NCBI RefSeq assembly: GCF_014656195.1
Contig: NZ_BNBY01000008.1
Coordinates: forward strand, 180,396 to 244,395
DNA length: 64,000 bases
Source: Kitasatospora xanthocidica
GTDB taxonomy: Bacteria > Actinomycetota > Actinomycetes > Streptomycetales > Streptomycetaceae
Direction: 5' to 3'
Each line of letters starts with the position of its first letter. Positions within the stretch are counted from its first letter, which is position 1. Positions 49,878 to 59,100 of the stretch are shown here, one piece after another. The notes beneath the pieces were generated by a model, which worked only from the letters and a program-made list of their open reading frames with translations, was not told the DNA's origin and did no database searches. The position numbers were made by a program, and so were the translations under genes.

Positions 49878-51154
49878 CCCCGAGGATCGCCGTGGTCGGC
49901 GGCGGCATGGCGGCCGCCCGGTTCGCCGAGCGCTACGGGGCGCTCGGCGGGCCCGGCACGGTCACCGTGTACGGCGCCGAACCGCGCGCCCCGTACAACC
50001 GGGTGCTGCTCGCCGAGGTGCTGACCGGGCGCTACGACGCGGAGTCGATCGCCCTGCCGCTCGGCGGGGCGACGGCCCGGCCCGGCTGCGAGGTCGTGGC
50101 GATCGACCCGGCCGCCCGGACCCTGCGGCTCGCGGACGGCGGCGTCGAGGAGTGGGACGAACTGGTCCTCGCCACCGGCGCCAACCCGGTCCTGCCGCCG
50201 GTGCGCGGACTGCGCCGGGCCGACGGGTACGGCCTGATCGAGGGCGTGCACACGCTGCGCACCCTGGAGGACTGCGCCCGGCTCGCCGAGGAGGCCGTCG
50301 GCGCCGAACGGGCCGTGGTGATCGGCGGCGGGGTGCTCGGGGTGAGCGCCGCCCGGGCGCTGGCCGCGCTCGGTGTCCGTACCGAGATCGTCCACCAGGC
50401 ACCGCATCTGATCGAACGCCAACTCGACGACGAGGCGGCGGTGGTGCTGCGCGAGCGGCTCCGGGCGCTCGGCGTCGAGTGCTACACCGGCAACCGGGCC
50501 CGCGCCGTGCACGGCGGCACGGGGGTGCCCGCCCCCAGCCTGACGGCCGGGAGGTACCCCCAGGCCGAAGGCGGGGGGAGGGTCGGCGCCGTCGAGCTCG
50601 CCAACGGCTACCGGCTCGACTGCGACCTGGTCGTGCTGGCCTGCGGCACCCGGCCGCGCACCGCGCTCGCCCACGCCGCCGGACTGCCCGTGGCCACCGG
50701 CGTCCTGGTCGACGACGGCCTGGCGGCCGCCCCCGGCGTGTCCGCGATCGGGGACTGCGCCGAACACCGCGGCACCGTCCACGGTCTGGCCGGCCCCGCC
50801 TGGGAGCAGGCCGACGTGCTCGCCCGCCGGCTCTCCGGCGCCGAACCGGGCGCCCGCTACCCCGGCACCCGCCCGCGTGCCCGGCTCAGCACCGGCGGCC
50901 TGGAGTACGCGGCCTTCGGCACCGTGGACGAGACCCTCGACCCGGGCCTCGACGTCCTGCGGCTCACCGACGCCACCCGCGGCAGCTACAAGAAGCTCCT
51001 CCTGCGCGGCGACCGCCTGGTCGGCGCCATCCTGCTCGGCGACCTGGCCACCGTGGACGCGCTGGCCGGCGCCTTCGCCGACGGCGGTGCGCTCGCCGGC
51101 CACCCCCTGCACCTGCTCACCCAAGGAACCGTGATGACTGGAGACGTGCGTTGA
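49874..51154 (+). CDS. FAD-dependent oxidoreductase of nitrate reductase (NasB-like electron supplier)
   Basis: The 426-aa product has two Rossmann motifs (VVGGGMAAARFAER and VIGGGVLGVSAARAL), an ATG-N-P loop (LATGANPVLP) and an AIGDCAEH FAD site. A C-terminal domain like that of NirB's first part follows (SYKKLLLRGDRLVGAILLGD). It overlaps nasA by four bases (ATGA) and nirB by four (TTGA). It probably passes electrons from NAD(P)H to NasA. A 60-bp repeat-like insertion (50521-50582) adds about 22 residues at 215-240. Confidence 0.85.
   Translation: MTPRIAVVGGGMAAARFAERYGALGGPGTVTVYGAEPRAPYNRVLLAEVLTGRYDAESIALPLGGATARPGCEVVAIDPAARTLRLADGGVEEWDELVLATGANPVLPPVRGLRRADGYGLIEGVHTLRTLEDCARLAEEAVGAERAVVIGGGVLGVSAARALAALGVRTEIVHQAPHLIERQLDDEAAVVLRERLRALGVECYTGNRARAVHGGTGVPAPSLTAGRYPQAEGGGRVGAVELANGYRLDCDLVVLACGTRPRTALAHAAGLPVATGVLVDDGLAAAPGVSAIGDCAEHRGTVHGLAGPAWEQADVLARRLSGAEPGARYPGTRPRARLSTGGLEYAAFGTVDETLDPGLDVLRLTDATRGSYKKLLLRGDRLVGAILLGDLATVDALAGAFADGGALAGHPLHLLTQGTVMTGDVR
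50521..50582. repeat. Palindromic Streptomyces-type repeat inside the oxidoreductase gene
   Basis: GGGGGTGCC (50521-50529) and GGTACCCCC (50553-50561) are inverted with one change, followed by a GGCGGGGGGAGG tail. Short G-rich/C-rich units of this type are usually intergenic in streptomycetes. Here the frame is kept. Confidence 0.55.
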
Positions 51155-53754
51155 CCACAGACGACCGCAGCATTCGAGACCTCGTCCTGGTCGGCCACGG
51201 CATGGTCGGCCAGCGCTTCCTGGAGGCCTGGACCGAGCAGCCGGCCGCGCGCGACTGGCGGGTGACGGTGCTCGCCGAGGAGCCCCGGCCCGCCTACGAC
51301 CGGGTCCACCTGAGCGCCCTGTTCTCCGGCAGCACCGCGGAGGACCTGACGCTCTGCCCGTCCGGCTTCCTCGCCGAGCACGGCATCGACCTGCGGCTGG
51401 GCGACCCGGCCACCGCGATCGACCGCGAACGGCGGCTGGTGGCCACCCGGTCCGGCGCCGAAGTCCGGTACGACGTCCTGGTGCTGGCCACCGGCTCGGT
51501 GCCCTTCGTCCCGCCGGTGCCCGGCACGGACGCGCCCGGCTGCCACGTCTACCGCACCATCGAGGATGTCGACGCGATTCGCGCCCAGGCCGGGACCGCC
51601 CGGACGGGCGTGGTCGTCGGCGGCGGACTGCTCGGCCTGGAGGCCGCCGGCGCCCTGCGGGCCGGCGGACTGGACACCCACGTCGTGGAGTTCGCGCCCC
51701 GGCTGATGGCCGTCCAGGTGGACGACGGCGGCGGCGCGGCGCTGCGCCGCAAGATCGAGGAGCTCGGCGTCACCGTCCACACCAGCGCCGGCGCCAGCGG
51801 TGTGCTCACCGGCCCGGACGGCGCCGTCCGCGGCCTCGCCCTCGCCGACGGCCGCGAACTGGCGGCCGACCTGGTGGTGTTCTCGGCCGGCGTGCGCGCC
51901 CGCGACCAGCTCGCCCGGGACTGCGGACTGCCGGTCGGCCCGCGCGGCGGTGTCGTGGTCGACGCGCACTGCCGTACCGAGGACCCGGCGGTCCTCGCCG
52001 TCGGCGAATGCGCCCAGGCCGTCGACGGCCGGGTCTACGGACTGGTCGCCCCCGGCTACCAGATGGCCGAGACGGCGGCCCGCACCCTCGCCGAGCTCGC
52101 GGGCTCCGGTCCCACCGGCGCAGGCTTCGTCGGCGCCGACACCTCCACCAAGCTCAAGCTGCTCGGCGTGGACGTCGCCAGCTTCGGCGACCCGCACGGC
52201 ACCGCCGACGGCGCCCTCGACGTGCTCTACAGCGACAGCCGCAGCGGCGTCTACCGCAAGCTCGTCATCGGCGCCGACGGCGCGCTGCTGGGCGGAGTCC
52301 TGGTCGGCGACACCGAGGGCTACGGCGCCCTGCGCCCGCTCGCCGTCGGCGGCAAGCCGCTCACCGTCGCCCCCGAACAGCTGGTGCTGCCCGCCGGGTT
52401 CGCCTCCGCCGGACCGGTCGCGCTGCCCGACGACGCCGTGCTCTGCTCCTGCCACAACGTCACCCAGGGCGCGGTGCGCGCCGCCGTCCGCGAGCAGGGC
52501 GCCGACAGCGTCGCCGCCGTCAAGAAGTGCACCCGGGCCGGCACCGGCTGCGGCAGCTGCCTCAAGCAGCTCGGCACCGTCGTCACCGAGGAGCTGGAGG
52601 CCGCCGGGGTCAGCACCGCCAAGGGCCTGTGCGAGCACTTCGGCCACACCCGCGCCGAGTTGTACGAGATCGTCCGGGTCACCGGCCTGGCGAGCTTCTC
52701 CGAACTGCTCGCCAGGCACGGCAACGGCGGCGAGGGCTGCGAGATCTGCAAGCCGACCGTCGCCTCCGTCCTGGCCAGCCTCGGCAACGGCCACATCCTG
52801 GACGGCGAGCAGGGCGCCCTGCAGGACTCCAACGACCACTTCCTGGCCAACCTGCAGCGCAACGGCTCCTACTCGGTCGTGCCCCGGGTGCCCGGCGGCG
52901 AGATCACCCCCGAGGGCCTGATCACGATCGGCGAGATCGCCCGCGACCACGGCCTCTACACCAAGATCACCGGCGGCCAGCGGATCGACATGTTCGGCGC
53001 GACCGTCGACCAACTGCCGGTCATCTGGCGCAAGCTGGTCGACGCCGGGTTCGAGTCCGGACACGCCTACGGCAAGTCGCTGCGCACCGTGAAGTCCTGC
53101 GTCGGCGAGACCTGGTGCCGCTTCGGCGTCCAGGACTCCACCGCCCTCGCCATCGAACTCGAGCTGCGCTACCGGGGGTTGCGCTCCCCGCACAAGCTCA
53201 AGGCCGCCGTCTCCGGCTGCGCCCGCGAATGCGCGGAGGCGCAGAGCAAGGACTTCGGCATCATCGCCACCTCGGCCGGCTGGAACCTGTACGTCGGCGG
53301 CAACGGCGGCATGACCCCGCGCCACGCCGACCTGCTCGCCGCCGACCTCGACCGCGAGACCCTCATCCGCACCATCGACCGCTACCTCATGTTCTACATC
53401 CGCACCGCCGACCGGCTGGAGCGCACCTCGGTCTGGCTGGAACGGCTGGAAGGCGGCCTGGACCACCTGCGGGCCGTCGTGCTGGACGACTCGCTCGGCA
53501 TCGCCGCCGAGCTGGACGAACTGATGGACCGTCATATCGGCGGCTACCGGGACGAATGGGCCGAGACGCTGGCCGACCCCGACCGGATGCGGCGCTTCGC
53601 CTCCTTCGTCAACGCCCCCGGCACCCCCGACCCCGCCGTGACCTTCGTCCCCGAACGCGGCCAGATCCGCCCCGCCCGCCCCGGCGAGGCCGGCCACACC
53701 CTCGACTCCCCGGTGCTCGTCGCCGGGGCCCGACTGGAGGTGCTCACCCCGTGA
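51151..53754 (+). CDS. nirB: Nitrite reductase large subunit
   Basis: The 867-aa product has, in order, an FAD/NADH part (LVLVGHGMVGQRFLEAW, VLATGSVPFVPPVPG, VVGGGLLGLEAAGALRAGG) and a BFD-like [2Fe-2S] domain (CSCHNVTQGAVRAAVR and GCGSCLKQL). A second Cys region follows (GCEICKPTV). The sulfite/nitrite reductase core has CVGETWCRFG and GCARECAEAQSKDFGI, binding siroheme and [4Fe-4S]. It reduces nitrite to ammonium with NADH. TTG at 51151, overlapping the previous stop, follows GGAG at 9 bp. Confidence 0.95.
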   Translation: MTTDDRSIRDLVLVGHGMVGQRFLEAWTEQPAARDWRVTVLAEEPRPAYDRVHLSALFSGSTAEDLTLCPSGFLAEHGIDLRLGDPATAIDRERRLVATRSGAEVRYDVLVLATGSVPFVPPVPGTDAPGCHVYRTIEDVDAIRAQAGTARTGVVVGGGLLGLEAAGALRAGGLDTHVVEFAPRLMAVQVDDGGGAALRRKIEELGVTVHTSAGASGVLTGPDGAVRGLALADGRELAADLVVFSAGVRARDQLARDCGLPVGPRGGVVVDAHCRTEDPAVLAVGECAQAVDGRVYGLVAPGYQMAETAARTLAELAGSGPTGAGFVGADTSTKLKLLGVDVASFGDPHGTADGALDVLYSDSRSGVYRKLVIGADGALLGGVLVGDTEGYGALRPLAVGGKPLTVAPEQLVLPAGFASAGPVALPDDAVLCSCHNVTQGAVRAAVREQGADSVAAVKKCTRAGTGCGSCLKQLGTVVTEELEAAGVSTAKGLCEHFGHTRAELYEIVRVTGLASFSELLARHGNGGEGCEICKPTVASVLASLGNGHILDGEQGALQDSNDHFLANLQRNGSYSVVPRVPGGEITPEGLITIGEIARDHGLYTKITGGQRIDMFGATVDQLPVIWRKLVDAGFESGHAYGKSLRTVKSCVGETWCRFGVQDSTALAIELELRYRGLRSPHKLKAAVSGCARECAEAQSKDFGIIATSAGWNLYVGGNGGMTPRHADLLAADLDRETLIRTIDRYLMFYIRTADRLERTSVWLERLEGGLDHLRAVVLDDSLGIAAELDELMDRHIGGYRDEWAETLADPDRMRRFASFVNAPGTPDPAVTFVPERGQIRPARPGEAGHTLDSPVLVAGARLEVLTP

Positions 53755-54110
53755 CCGTACAGATCCACGACGGGACCAGCTGGCGGACCGTCTGCGCCCT
53801 CACCGACCTCGAACCCGGCCGCGGCGTCGCGGTGCTGCTCCCCGACAGCGAACAGGTCGCGCTCTTCCGCGACCGCGCCGGCGAGCTCTACGCCGTCGAC
53901 AACCTCGACCCGTTCAGCCGCGCCCCCGTCCTCTCCCGCGGCCTGCTCGGCAACCGCGGCGACCGGCCCACCCTCATCTCGCCCATGTACAAGCAGGTCT
54001 ACGACCTCACCGACGGCCGCTGCCTGGACGAGGACACCGCCCCCGACGGCGCCCCCGCCGTCCTGCGGCGCTGGCCGGTGCGGGTCCACACCGAGGAGCG
54101 TGCCGCATGA
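53751..54110 (+). CDS. nirD: Nitrite reductase small subunit (Rieske-like)
   Basis: The 119-aa product is a NirD-type Rieske fold without Cys/His cluster ligands: VCALTDLEPGRGVAVLLPDSEQVALFRDRAGELYAVDN, PFSRAPVLSRGLLG and LISPMYKQVYDLTDGRCLD. It starts at GTG, overlapping the nirB stop by four bases, and its stop overlaps narK (ATGA). It assembles with NirB. Confidence 0.94.
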   Translation: MTVQIHDGTSWRTVCALTDLEPGRGVAVLLPDSEQVALFRDRAGELYAVDNLDPFSRAPVLSRGLLGNRGDRPTLISPMYKQVYDLTDGRCLDEDTAPDGAPAVLRRWPVRVHTEERAA

Positions 54111-55438
54111 CCACCGTCCTCGACACCAGAACGCCCGCCCCGCTCGCCGGATGGGACCCGGAGGACGAGGAGTTCTGGGAGCGCTCCGGCGCCCGGATCG
54201 CCCGCCGCAACCTGGTGTTCTCCGTGCTCTCCGAGCACATCGGCTTCTCCGTCTGGAGCCTCTGGTCGGTGCTCGTCCTCTTCCTCGGGCCCCAGTACCA
54301 CATCGACACCGCGGGCAAGTTCACCCTCACCGCCCTCCCCACCGCGCTCGGCGCCACCCTGCGGCTGCCGTACACCTTCGCCGTCGCCCGCTTCGGCGGA
54401 CGCAACTGGACGGTGATCAGCGCCCTGCTGCTGCTCCTCCCCACCGGGCTCGCGGCCCTCGTGCTGGAACCCGGCGTCTCCTACGGGACCCTGCTGGCCG
54501 TCGCCTGCGTGGCCGGCGTCGGCGGCGGCAACTTCGCCTCCTCGATGGCCAACATCAACGCCTTCTACCCGCACCGGCTCAAGGGCTGGGCGCTCGGCAT
54601 CAACGCGGGCGGCGGCAACCTCGGCGTACCGGCCGTCCAACTCCTCGGGCTGCTGGTCCTGGCCACCGCCGGGGCCGCCCACCCCCGGCTGCTGCCGCTG
54701 CTCTACCTGCCGCTGATCGTGCTCGCGGCGGTCGGGGCGTGGTGGCGGATGGACAACCTGGCGACGACCGGCCCCGGCGAGGGGAAGGCGCTGCGCGAGG
54801 TGGCCCGCGACCCGTACGGCTGGGCCGTCTCCACGCTGTACATCGGGACGTTCGGCTCCTTCATCGGCTTCGGCTTCGCCTTCGGGCAGGTGCTCCAGGT
54901 GCAGTTCCACGAGCGCTTCGACACCCCGGTCAAGGCGGCCGCGCTCACCTTCCTCGGACCGCTCCTCGGCTCGCTGCTGCGACCGGTCGGCGGGCGGCTC
55001 GCGGACCGGTACGGCGGGGCGGCGGTCACGCTGTGCACCTTCCTCGGGATGGGGGCCGGGACGGCGGTGGTGCTGGTCGCCTCGCGGGCGGGCTCGTTCC
55101 CGCTGTTCCTCGGCGGATTCATCGCCCTGTTCGTGCTCAGCGGCATCGGCAACGGCTCGACCTACAAGATGATCCCGGCGCACTACCAGGCCGTCGCCCG
55201 GGCGGCGGTCGCGGCCGGCGCCGAACCGGCGGCCGCCGAGGCCGACTCCCGCCGCCGCTCCGCCGCGCTGATCGGGCTCGCGGGGGCGATCGGGGCCTTC
55301 GGCGGGGTGCTGGTGAACCTGGCCTTCCGGCAGTCCTTCCTCGCCAGCCACAACGGGGACGCGGCGTACCTCGGGTTCCTGGGGGCGTACCTGCTCTGCT
55401 CGGTGCTGACCTGGGCGGTCTGGCTCCGGCGGCGGTGA
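54107..55438 (+). CDS. narK: Nitrate/nitrite transporter, MFS
   Basis: The 443-aa protein has about 12 helices and the NNP signatures GGGNFASSMANINAFYP and NAGGGNLGVPAVQLLG, typical of NarK/NasA transporters. An N-terminal FWERSGARIARRNLVFSVLSEHIGFSVWSLWSV matches the family start. It imports nitrate (and possibly exports nitrite) for the preceding enzymes. It is the fifth gene of an unbroken run of 4-nt overlaps from nasA. Confidence 0.94.
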   Translation: MTTVLDTRTPAPLAGWDPEDEEFWERSGARIARRNLVFSVLSEHIGFSVWSLWSVLVLFLGPQYHIDTAGKFTLTALPTALGATLRLPYTFAVARFGGRNWTVISALLLLLPTGLAALVLEPGVSYGTLLAVACVAGVGGGNFASSMANINAFYPHRLKGWALGINAGGGNLGVPAVQLLGLLVLATAGAAHPRLLPLLYLPLIVLAAVGAWWRMDNLATTGPGEGKALREVARDPYGWAVSTLYIGTFGSFIGFGFAFGQVLQVQFHERFDTPVKAAALTFLGPLLGSLLRPVGGRLADRYGGAAVTLCTFLGMGAGTAVVLVASRAGSFPLFLGGFIALFVLSGIGNGSTYKMIPAHYQAVARAAVAAGAEPAAAEADSRRRSAALIGLAGAIGAFGGVLVNLAFRQSFLASHNGDAAYLGFLGAYLLCSVLTWAVWLRRR

Positions 55439-55520
55439 GAGCGGCGGTGACGCCCGGGCCGGCGCGGCGGTGAGAGCGACGGTGACACCCGGGCCGGTGC
55501 GGCGGTGCGCCGGTGAGAGC
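55431..55520. repeat. 35-bp tandem repeat after narK
   Basis: GGCGGTGAGAGCG-starting units begin at 55431, 55466 and 55501 with an exact 35-bp period. The third is partial and degenerate. The first unit contains the narK stop codon. Confidence 0.75.
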
Positions 55521-55635
55521 GGCGGGCGTCGGGCCGTTGGGCCGTTGGTATGACGGGCGGACGGCCCCGGCGCGCGCCGCTCCGGCCGGACGGTTAGCGT
55601 CGGCCGCAACACGTCCTCAGCCCCGGGAGGTTGCA

Positions 55636-56094
55636 GTGCAACGGTGGATCATCCTGACGGTCGTCACCACGGCCCTCACCGGCCTCGCCGCACCCGCCCG
55701 GGCCGCCCAGGAGGTCGCCGACCCGGCGCCCGCCACCACCGTCGTCACCCTCGACAACGCCACCATCGACCCGAAGATCCCCAGCCGCGTCCGGGTCGAC
55801 GTCAGCTACCTCTGCTCGGTCGCCGACGACGCCCGCTCGCTCACCGTCTCCGTCGAACAGAAGGACCCGGAGGACACCTCCTCCGTCGCCTTCGGCTCCA
55901 GCCGCACCGCCGAAGCCGACGTGCTCTGCGACGGCACCCAGCAGCACCGGCGGATCGTCGTCCAGTCCAAGACCATCAACTGGATCCCCGACGCCGACGC
56001 CGTCCTCACCGCCATGGTCTCCAACATCGGCGCCACCCCCCAGGCCGCCGCCGACGCCAAGCGCGCCAAGCTCGTCACCGGCCCCGCGAGCTGA
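55636..56094 (+). CDS. Secreted protein of unknown function
   Basis: The 152-aa product has a signal peptide (QRWIILTVVTTALTGLAAPARAA) and an Ig-like beta domain: VVTLDNATIDPKIPSRVRVDVSYLCSV, then LTVSVEQKDPEDTSS with a likely Cys-Cys pair (YLCS and VLCDG). GTG at 55636 follows GGGAGG at 6 bp. No family is assigned. It lies 63 bp before the Hsp90-like gene; no link is evident. Confidence 0.75.
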   Translation: MQRWIILTVVTTALTGLAAPARAAQEVADPAPATTVVTLDNATIDPKIPSRVRVDVSYLCSVADDARSLTVSVEQKDPEDTSSVAFGSSRTAEADVLCDGTQQHRRIVVQSKTINWIPDADAVLTAMVSNIGATPQAAADAKRAKLVTGPAS

Positions 56095-56157
56095 ACCACG
56101 CTTGCCCTACGCGCTTGCCCTACGCTCGTGCCCTGCACTCGGGGAGGGGCGCGAACG

Positions 56158-59100
56158 GTGACCGACGGCTCGAACACGATCAACAACAGCACCGTGAACG
56201 GGAGTTCCGTCCAGGCCGGGTACATCGAGAACCTGTACCTGGACGGACGGCGTCCACCGGCCGGCCCGGACGAGGACGACCCCTGGGTGCGGAACGCCGC
56301 CGCGTCACGCGCCTGGCAGCACATCCGGGCCGACCGGGACACCGAGCCGTACCGCGGGGCGGCCCTCGCCGCCGTCCGCGAACTTGCCCGGCTGCGGGAC
56401 GCGGTGGACCTGGCCGACGACCCCTGGCAGGACCCCGGCATCGCGCTCCGCTTCGCCGACCGGCTCGGCTGGCTCCTCGGCGACCGCCCCCTCGGCCTCT
56501 ACCCGGCCGAGGCCGCGCTGCTGGCGGTCACCCCCTTCCTCTACCGGGTCCGCACCCTGCGCCTCGCCGCCGACCGCACCGGCGTCCGCCCCACCGACCT
56601 GCTGCCCGCACCGGCCCCCGACGCCCACCGGGCGGCCTACGAGCAGTTCACCGAGTCCTACGACCTGCTCACCCACCGCGCCCGCACCCGGCCCACGTCG
56701 GCCGCCCCGCTCGGCTGGTGGCTCTACCACCGCTGGCTCGACCAGCACGAGGACCTCGCCGACCCGGACGCCGTCCGCGAACTCCTCGACGCACTGCCGG
56801 CCCTCACCGAACTCGGCGAAACCTTCTCACCGAAGCGCGTCAGCGCCCTCCTGCACGGCCTCCGCCGGGGCCCCGACGTCACCAACCACGACTACCTGGC
56901 CGGTCTCAGCACCGACGACCACCTCCGAGCCCCCGGCGAACAACAGGTCCGCGAACGGCGGTTGGCCCTCCTCCTCGCCCTCGCCCACGGCACCGCCATC
57001 GAAACCACCGCCCTCCCCGACATCGTCGCCGAACACCTCGGCATCCCCCACGAAGTCGACCTCACCGCCCTGCGCCGCACCCTCGACGAGGCCGTCTGGG
57101 GCGGCTCCTACGACCTGCCCGTCCTGCGCGCCGAATGCCACCACGAGGCCGTCGTCGAAGGCCTCCGCGAATACACCGCCCGCGCCGACGAACTCCTCCA
57201 CGCCGTCCGCCGCGAACTCACCGACCACCCCCTCCCCACCCGCCTCACCTCCGACGAAGCCGCCCCCGCCACCGGCGCCTTCACCGGCTGGGCGAGGTTC
57301 CGCCTGGACGAACGACGCGTCCGCAGCCTGCTGATGGGCGTCGAGCTCTACCGCGACCGCGACCTGGCCATCCGGGAGCTCTACCAGAACGCCCTCGACG
57401 CCTGCCGCTACCGCCGCGCACGCACCGAATACCTGGACCGCACCAACACCGTCGGAGCCACCTTCAGCTACGAAGGCCGCATCGAGTTCCGCCAAGGTGT
57501 GGACGAGAACGGCCGCGCCTACCTGGAATGCCGGGACAACGGCGTCGGCATGGGCGAGGCGGAGTTGAGAGGCGTCTTCTCCAACGCCGGCGCCCGCTTC
57601 GCCGAGCAGCTGGACTTCAAGCTGGAACGCGCCGAATGGCGAAAGGCCGACCCACCCGTCGAGCTGTACCCCAACAGCCGCTTCGGCATCGGCGTACTCA
57701 GCTACTTCATGCTCGCCGACGAGATCCGGGTGACCACCTGCCGGATGGACGCCACCGGCCGGCGGGGCCCGCTGCTCGAAGTCTCCATCTACGGCCCCAG
57801 CCACCTCTTCCGCATCGTCGAACGCGAGGACACCTGCCGGAAGCCCGGCACCACCGTGCGCCTGTACCTGCGCGACGACATCGAACCGGCGGAGTCCTGG
57901 TCGGCCGTCGGTGTCCTCGAACGCCTCCTGGGCATCGCGGAGTTCCCGACTTCGGCGGTGCACGGCGACCGGGCAGCGCACTGGGATCCCGGGGTCCTCC
58001 GCTCGCGGAAGGCTCCGCAGGGCGAGGCCTTCGGGTTTGACGCCGGGGGAGGGACGACATCGTGGCTCGCCGCGCCGAAGGGGGCGCAGGTGACGTGGTG
58101 CGAACGCGGTGGCGCGTTGCTGGTGGACGGACTGGTGGTCGAGCCGGAGGTCGTCCGCGGAGTGATCTCGCCCAGCGGGCTGTCCGGCGCGGTGGTGAAC
58201 CTCTCCGGAAGACTGGCACCGGGGAAGCTGTCGGTGGACCGCCGCCGCGTCATCAGCGATGTGTCGGAGACCGTCCGGGAACTGCTCGAAGAGGCGGTGG
58301 GCGAGTTCGTGAGCTGTGAGTCGGCCGTACTCACGATGGACTGGCTCCACCGGGTGACGGACAGGAACTACGATTTCGCCGATCTGGTGGCCGCCGAATG
58401 CGCCCGACAGGGCCGACGGTTCGAATTTCGCGAGGTCGAATACGACACCCGCCGCACGGGATTGTTCCTGGCCGATGATCGGATCCTCAAGTCGCTCGAA
58501 GCCCCGGATGCCTATGTTCCGGGGCAGGTGGACGGAGACCCGCTCGATCACGTTCTGCTGTGGCGGATCATGGCTCACGGAAGGGAGTCGCTGTTCCCGG
58601 AACTGGGCGATCTCTGTCCGGAGCTGCTCGTGTCCGGGAAGGTACGGACCGCGATGCCGTCTGACATCGCGGTCCTGGCGGAGCGTGACCATCGATTCAG
58701 CACTCGATCGTGGCGGAGTCGGACACATCTGAGGGGCGAGTGGATCTCCGGGCTTTCCCAGGAACTCGGCATCACGCCGGAGAGTGCCCGTGTCCGGGCC
58801 ACTGCTCTGGGGGTTCCGCCTGGCGGCCGTCGAGGCCACATGGTCGGACAGGAGCATGACCGCTCGCCGGCGGTCGTCAATGACCTGCTGGTCATCGCCG
58901 ATTTGCGCGGGGTCTCGGCGGCAACGGCGGCAGAGTTCTGGACTGGTCTGGGCCGAGAGGTCGCCCGCGAGGTGGTCGATCTCGCGATCGCCGTCGACAC
59001 CAACCCCGTCTTTCTCTGGCGCCGGTCCGGCAAGGGAGCCTTGTGGGGTGGGCCGCACCCGGGAGGCGATGTCGCGCCGGGGCATCTGGCCAAGGCCAGT

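Noticed and set aside
50986..53697. 903-residue antisense frame under nirB
   Set aside because: Shadow of a gene with complete NirB motifs on the other strand.
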